Of a stretch of DNA of 9,792 nt, positions 5,975 through 9,792 are shown piece by piece. Origin of the DNA: Saprospiraceae bacterium (GTDB lineage Bacteria > Bacteroidota > Bacteroidia > Chitinophagales > Saprospiraceae); the NCBI GenBank assembly GCA_015494245.1, contig WGBN01000108.1, positions 1 to 9,792 of the forward strand, given 5' to 3'. The translations under genes and the position numbers were made by a program. Positions within the stretch are counted from its first letter, which is position 1, and each line of letters opens with the position of its first letter. The notes beneath the pieces are model-generated. The model saw only the letters and a list, made by a program, of their open reading frames with translations, made no database searches and was not told where the DNA came from.

Positions 5975-5976
5975 CG

Positions 5977-7320
5977 ATGAAAGAGAAAATAACCATTGTC
6001 GGCGCCGGCCTGGTGGGGTCCTTATGGGCGCTCATGTTGGGTAAGCTGGGCTATGAAGTAGAGGTTTTTGAGCGACGTCCTGACATGCGAAAGGCGGGTT
6101 TTGTGGGGGGCAGGTCCATCAATCTGGCTCTCAGCGAGCGGGGTTGGAAAGCCTTGCGGCTGGCCGGTGTAGAGCAGCTCTTACGCGAAGATGCCATTGC
6201 CATGCGCGGGCGCATGATGCACGATCTAAAGGGGCAGCTCACTTTTCAGCCTTATGGGCTGGAGGGTCAGGCCATCTACTCTGTCTCGCGGGGCGGTTTG
6301 AATTTGAAGCTCATAGAGGCTGCCGATGCTCTGGAGAACGTTCGCTTTTATTTCAATCACAAATGTCGCAGGGTTAACTTTGCTTCCGGCTCGAAGGATG
6401 CCAATGGCACAAAGCCCAAGGCGCAATTCGTTACCTTAGACGGGAAGTATATCGAGCGCGAAAGCGACTTGCTGTTTGGCACTGATGGCGCTTTTTCGGC
6501 AGTGCGTTACAGCATGCAGCGGAAGCCGCGCTTCAATTATTGCCAGGAATATCTGGAGCACGGCTATAAAGAGCTGAGCATTCCGCCTGCGGAAGACGGC
6601 AGTCATCTCATAGAGAAAAACGCCCTGCACATCTGGCCCCGCAAGCGCTTTATGCTCATCGCCTTGCCCAATGCAGACGGCAGTTTTACGGTAACGCTTT
6701 TCCTGCCCTTTGAAGGCGAACACAGTTTCGAGCGTCTGCAAACGCCCGGGGCCGTACAGGCCTTCTTTGAGCAGTGGTTCCCCGATGCCGTTCCTCTGAT
6801 GCCGGATTTACAAAAGGACTTTTTTGAGAATCCGACGGGCACTTTGGCGACCATACGCTGTCGCCCCTGGCAGCAGGGAGGGAATACCTTGTTGATGGGA
6901 GACGCAGCCCATGCCATTGTGCCCTTTTACGGCCAGGGCATGAATGCAGGTTTTGAAGATTGCAGCCTGCTGTGGGAAATGCTGCAGCAGGGCAAAGACT
7001 GGAAGGAGATCATTGCTGCCTTCAGCGATACAAGGCCCGATGATGCAGATGCCATAGCCGATCTGGCCCTGCGCAACTTCATAGAAATGCGCGATCTGGT
7101 GGCTGATCCGCGCTTTTTGCTGCGCAAAAAATTGGAAAAAGAACTGCACAAAAAGTATCCCGGGCGCTTCATGCCGGTTTACTCCATGGTGAGCTTCAGC
7201 CATGAGCCTTACTCCAAAGCGCTTCAGGAGCAGGCTTTGCAGGACGCCCTGTTTGAGCGTATTCTGGCGCAGCCCGATCCGGAGGCGGTGCTGGATGATG
7301 AGGCGTTTTTGTGGGGGTAA
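5977..7320 (+). CDS. kmo: Kynurenine 3-monooxygenase
   Basis: This FAD- and NADPH-dependent enzyme (EC 1.14.13.9) hydroxylates L-kynurenine to 3-hydroxykynurenine in tryptophan breakdown and de novo NAD synthesis from tryptophan. The 447-residue protein has the Rossmann GAGLVG motif (9-14), the class A flavin monooxygenase motif GDAAHAIVPFYGQGMNAGFED (308-328), and kynurenine monooxygenase signatures. The latter are RGRMMHD (77-83), PYG (92-94), YSVSRGGLN (101-109), NFIEMRD (367-373) and YSMVSFSHEPYS (402-413). By alignment in my head to human KMO, Arg79, Tyr93, Asn367 and Tyr402 match the substrate-carboxylate-binding residues. The C-terminus has no obvious long membrane anchor, as in bacterial forms. 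The ATG at 5977 starts right at the Rossmann strand; the longer TTG start at 5944 adds 11 unrelated residues. It stands alone after a repeat-rich spacer and converges on the DUF4249 gene, 26 bases away. No other kynurenine pathway gene is present. Confidence 0.96.
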   Translation: MKEKITIVGAGLVGSLWALMLGKLGYEVEVFERRPDMRKAGFVGGRSINLALSERGWKALRLAGVEQLLREDAIAMRGRMMHDLKGQLTFQPYGLEGQAIYSVSRGGLNLKLIEAADALENVRFYFNHKCRRVNFASGSKDANGTKPKAQFVTLDGKYIERESDLLFGTDGAFSAVRYSMQRKPRFNYCQEYLEHGYKELSIPPAEDGSHLIEKNALHIWPRKRFMLIALPNADGSFTVTLFLPFEGEHSFERLQTPGAVQAFFEQWFPDAVPLMPDLQKDFFENPTGTLATIRCRPWQQGGNTLLMGDAAHAIVPFYGQGMNAGFEDCSLLWEMLQQGKDWKEIIAAFSDTRPDDADAIADLALRNFIEMRDLVADPRFLLRKKLEKELHKKYPGRFMPVYSMVSFSHEPYSKALQEQALQDALFERILAQPDPEAVLDDEAFLWG

Positions 7321-7346
7321 AACAGAACCTCCCGTTTGCGAAAGCA

Positions 7347-8252
7347 TCAATATTCAACCTCTTTGATCAGGGTGTTTTTGAGTATGAAAATGCCATGTCC
7401 GTTTTCGACGTTTTGGTGGACGACTACGGGTTCGGCAAAGGGATTGAATTCGTTTTCCTGATAAGCCGTAAAGGTCTTGTAAAAGAGATAGGCATCTTTG
7501 GTGAGGCTGCTTATTTCAAGGGCGAGGAATTCCAGATTGCTGGTGTCCTGGGAATAACTATACATGCGCAGCCAGTATTCTGAACCATTGAAAGTGGCAT
7601 CGCTGAGGATGAGCGCAGCGCTGGAAGCGCCATAGACTACAGAAGTGGCAGGGTCTAAGCTGGAAGGGGGGTAGTTGGAAGTGTAAAGCAGGGTATCTGT
7701 GCCGTCGAACTCTCTTCTAACAGAAAGGGTACTGATGGCATAGTAGTTTTCTTCATCGGGCGGGTCCTGGATGAGTACTGCCCACTCATCTGCGGGATAA
7801 CCGTCGGGGTCAAGAGTGCCTTCATGGGTGAACTGAGCATCTTTGATAACAGGAAGCGGAGGCATTTTCTGCGTGCTGCTCACGGTCTCCCAGCCGGGGG
7901 CGGAGACTTCGATGCGGTAGGTGTCTTCAGCAGAGCCGAGGGGCTGGTTTAGCTCATGGACGCAGCTTGAGTATTGGCAGTCAAAATCTTCAGTGAGCAA
8001 TTCTCCGTTGCGAAAGAGTTTGATTTCCGGAGCTGCGTCCAGTTCCAGGTTTTCATAAGAAGCGAGAATGCTTGCACTGCGCCCGACCGAGAGGAAGAGG
8101 GCAGTATCTAAAGAGCCGAATTCCGCGCTGAGGGAAATGGCCGGTTTGTGCTCGGGAATGTCAACATTTACGACCTGCTCAAAATTGTTGCAACTGCTGA
8201 GGATGAGGAGCAGGAATCCGGCGGCTATGCTGATATGGCGTATGTTTTTCAT
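7347..8252 (-). CDS. DUF4249 family lipoprotein, partner of TonB-dependent receptor
   Basis: This 301-residue protein begins with a lipoprotein signal: Lys2/Arg5, a hydrophobic core, and lipobox LSSC with Cys21 as the lipidation site. Next come EQVVNVDIPEHKP (25-37), DPPDEENYYAI (163-173) and, near the end, NPFAEPVVVHQNVENGHGIF (270-289). These are the recurring motifs of DUF4249, a Bacteroidota family encoded next to TonB-dependent receptors. Its function is not established; an outer-membrane accessory or ligand-binding role is inferred from context. The frame stays open to 8384 and would overlap the receptor gene, but those 44 extra residues are Pro/Ser-rich and lack a signal, so the ATG at 8252 is chosen. 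It follows the receptor gene by 58 bases on the same strand. Its stop faces the kmo stop across 26 bases with no clear terminator between. Confidence 0.92.
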   Translation of the reverse strand: MKNIRHISIAAGFLLLILSSCNNFEQVVNVDIPEHKPAISLSAEFGSLDTALFLSVGRSASILASYENLELDAAPEIKLFRNGELLTEDFDCQYSSCVHELNQPLGSAEDTYRIEVSAPGWETVSSTQKMPPLPVIKDAQFTHEGTLDPDGYPADEWAVLIQDPPDEENYYAISTLSVRREFDGTDTLLYTSNYPPSSLDPATSVVYGASSAALILSDATFNGSEYWLRMYSYSQDTSNLEFLALEISSLTKDAYLFYKTFTAYQENEFNPFAEPVVVHQNVENGHGIFILKNTLIKEVEY

Positions 8253-8272
8253 CTGTGCTTGATTTGGTTTTG

Positions 8273-8293
8273 GGGGAGGTAGAGTCTCTCCCC
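8273..8293 (-). other. Hairpin between receptor and DUF4249 genes
   Basis: GGGGAG (8273-8278) pairs with CTCCCC (8288-8293) across a 9-base loop, with one further G-T pair possible inside. It lies in the 58-base gap between the receptor stop and the lipoprotein start. In the transcript it could modulate read-through or stability between the two genes. No T-run follows on the minus strand, so it is not a standard terminator. Confidence 0.35.
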
Positions 8294-8310
8294 TGTTTTG
8301 CAGATTTGGT

Positions 8311-9792
8311 TTAGAAACTAAACTGCCAGGAGAAGTAGGGAATGACGGGCAGGATGCTGATTTCCTTAAAGACCCGTTTGTCATCGCCGGTCAGGGGGTC
8401 GTATTCGGTGGTGGCGAGGATGAAGTAGGGGTTGTGGTTGTTATAGGCGTTGTAGGCGCCAAGAACCCAGCGGCGGTCGTAGCGCTTTTTCTTTTTGGAA
8501 AAAGTAATGCTGAAGTCGAGGCGATGGTAGTCGCTCATGCGGAAGGCATTTTTCTCGCCGAGGGTTTCTATGGTGGTGTAGTAGTAGTTGTACTGGTAAA
8601 TGGGCAGGGTAACGGCATTGCCGGTGCCATAGACCCAGGCTCCGGAGAGCGTGATGTGGTCGTTGGCTTCCCAGGTGGCGACGATGGAGACATCGTGGCG
8701 GCGGTCGTAGCGAAAGGGGAAGCGCTTGCCGCCATTGATTTCGTCAAATTGGCGCCAATTCCAGGAAAGCGTATATCCTATCCAGCCGGAGAGGCGTCCG
8801 AATTTCTTTTGGAGCAACAGCTCTACGCCATACGCCTGGCCATTGCCCTGGGTGATTTTGTCTTGCCAGTCGCTTTCCAGGCCGAGCAGGAAGCTGGCGC
8901 CTTCTTTGAAGGAGAGCACGTTTTCCATTTCCTTGTAGTAGGCCTCTGCGCTTAGTTCCCAATCGTCGCGTATGGTTTGGGCGATGCCCAGCGCTGCCTG
9001 CCAGGATTTTTGGGGTTTTACCCGTTCGGTGCTGGGCACCCAGAGGTCGGTGGGCAGGCTGAGGGCTTCGCTGGTGAGCAGGTTGATGTACTGGCGCATC
9101 TGGCTGTAAGAGGCCTTGATGGCGAGTTTGTCGGTAACCATATAGCGGAGGCCGAGGCGGGGCTGCAAGGAGGGGTAGTTGACGCCGTTGACGTGGAAAA
9201 GGGAGGCGTGCAAGCCAAAGTTGGCAGAGAAGCGCTTCCAGTGGAAGTCGTCTTCGATATAAGTATCGTATTCCAGAGAATACAGATTTTGGGAGCCGAG
9301 CAGGGTGTCGAATTGCGTTTCTTCAAATTCCGCATTGATGGCCAGGGCGCCCGGGCGATACGTATGGCGGATGGCAGATGCCCCAAAGCGAACGAAGTGG
9401 TTGGGCAGGGGCAGGTAGTCAAAATCTACCTTGGCGGCAAAGTCCTGTATGCCCGATATGTATTTTGCCGAAAAGGCAGAAGTCTCACCAAGGCCGGTAT
9501 TGGTTTCCTTGAATTCCGAGATGATGTCTATGGTGTAGTCGCTGAAGGTGAGGGTGGTGTTGGCAAATAATTTTGGCGAAAGCTGCCAGTTCCAGCGCAG
9601 GGCGGAGATGATGTTGCCCCAGTTGATGCCTCCGGAAGATTCGAAATCGTATCCGAAGCCGTCTTCTTTGTAGGTGAAGAAGAAGCGATCGGAGCCGGAG
9701 TAGAAGCTGGCATAGAGGCGATGTTTGTTGTTGATGCGGTGTTGCATCTTGAAATTGAGATCGTAGAAATACAATTGGGGTCTGACTTGTAT
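8311..9792 (-). CDS. TonB-dependent receptor, C-terminal beta-barrel (5' end cut by window)
   Basis: This is the last 493 residues of an outer-membrane TonB-dependent receptor, running off the window at 9792. The visible part has alternating polar/aromatic beta-strands with loops, such as LYFYDLNFK, RLGLRYMVTDKLAIKASYSQ, YKEMENVLSFKEG, YGVELLLQKK and GWIGYTLSW, and ends in WQFSF. A terminal aromatic residue is typical of barrel proteins inserted by the Bam machinery. In-frame codons continue to the very edge, so a TTG at 9772-9774 (9774 first on this strand) is not the start. The plug domain, signal peptide and probable carboxypeptidase-like N-terminal domain should lie outside the window. 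Such receptors import large or scarce ligands using TonB energy. Pairing with a DUF4249 lipoprotein is a known Bacteroidota arrangement; the ligand is unknown. Confidence 0.93.
   Translation of the reverse strand: MQVRPQLYFYDLNFKMQHRINNKHRLYASFYSGSDRFFFTYKEDGFGYDFESSGGINWGNIISALRWNWQLSPKLFANTTLTFSDYTIDIISEFKETNTGLGETSAFSAKYISGIQDFAAKVDFDYLPLPNHFVRFGASAIRHTYRPGALAINAEFEETQFDTLLGSQNLYSLEYDTYIEDDFHWKRFSANFGLHASLFHVNGVNYPSLQPRLGLRYMVTDKLAIKASYSQMRQYINLLTSEALSLPTDLWVPSTERVKPQKSWQAALGIAQTIRDDWELSAEAYYKEMENVLSFKEGASFLLGLESDWQDKITQGNGQAYGVELLLQKKFGRLSGWIGYTLSWNWRQFDEINGGKRFPFRYDRRHDVSIVATWEANDHITLSGAWVYGTGNAVTLPIYQYNYYYTTIETLGEKNAFRMSDYHRLDFSITFSKKKKRYDRRWVLGAYNAYNNHNPYFILATTEYDPLTGDDKRVFKEISILPVIPYFSWQFSF

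Larger units (their letters stand above)
5563..5976. other. Repeat-rich intergenic region without genes
   Basis: This 414-base stretch separates the left gene cluster from the kynurenine monooxygenase gene and holds no convincing gene. It contains, in order, a tandem hairpin array (5581-5669), a CCGTG-type 9-base tandem repeat (5723-5749), two copies and a partial third copy of a 42-base repeat (5771-5812, 5879-5920, about 5930-5954), and a GTYACG-type 9-base tandem repeat (5804-5852). At 5859-5879 there is a segment reading CTCGCAAAGACGCTAAGG in its core, which from memory resembles short intergenic repeats seen in many environmental bacterial genomes. The only open frame of note, a 76-codon minus-strand frame (5666-5896), merely translates the 9-base repeats into repeated tripeptides. 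Confidence 0.85.

Noticed and set aside
7311..7583. 90-codon + strand frame opposite the DUF4249 gene
   Set aside because: It is an antisense shadow of a gene with clear lipoprotein signal and family motifs.
8253..8384. Longer DUF4249 start overlapping the receptor gene
   Set aside because: The extra 44 residues would push the lipoprotein signal into the interior, whereas the ATG at 8252 places it correctly.
8434..9570. Two long + strand frames (8434-8955 and 8977-9570) opposite the receptor gene
   Set aside because: They are rich in Gly, Val and Ala as expected from reading a receptor gene backwards, have no domains, and the minus strand encodes a convincing outer-membrane barrel.

Overview
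The window looks like one end of a metagenome or draft-genome contig from a member of the Bacteroidota. The evidence is a TonB-dependent receptor paired with a DUF4249 lipoprotein, an OmpA/PD40 protein, Bacteroidota-type lipoprotein signals, and starts that mostly lack a Shine-Dalgarno site. A Saprospirales-like affiliation is my impression from protein style only. The first 23 bases are a leftover Illumina Nextera (Tn5) adapter, so the biological sequence begins at about base 24.

Left part (24-5562, + strand). After about 230 bases without a convincing gene (two small hairpins and a possible -7 promoter box), five genes run in the same direction with gaps of 28, 14, 11 and 5 bases. They are a conserved multi-pass membrane protein of unknown function, an M48 zinc metallopeptidase with a probable lipoprotein signal, adenine deaminase, a secreted PD40/carboxypeptidase-regulatory-like/OmpA peptidoglycan-binding protein, and a small PAP2-like membrane protein with altered catalytic motifs. 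The spacing suggests one transcript. Four products belong to the cell envelope and one (adenine deaminase) to purine salvage in the cytoplasm.

Middle (5563-5976). This 414-base intergenic stretch is packed with short repeats: four tandem hairpin units whose stems vary in a base-pair-preserving way, a 9-base tandem repeat of CCGTG type, a second 9-base repeat of GTYACG type, and an imperfect 42-base direct repeat with a third partial copy. It is the least explained DNA in the window.

Right part. A kynurenine 3-monooxygenase gene (5977-7320, +) meets a two-gene unit on the - strand tail to tail. That unit is a TonB-dependent receptor (8311 to the window edge, 5' end missing) followed by a DUF4249 lipoprotein (7347-8252), a typical outer-membrane uptake pair whose ligand cannot be told from sequence.

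I found no rRNA, tRNA, CRISPR array, insertion sequence or phage gene, and no clear new defence or mobile system. The most worthwhile leads are the covarying hairpin array and the mixed envelope/purine gene cluster.
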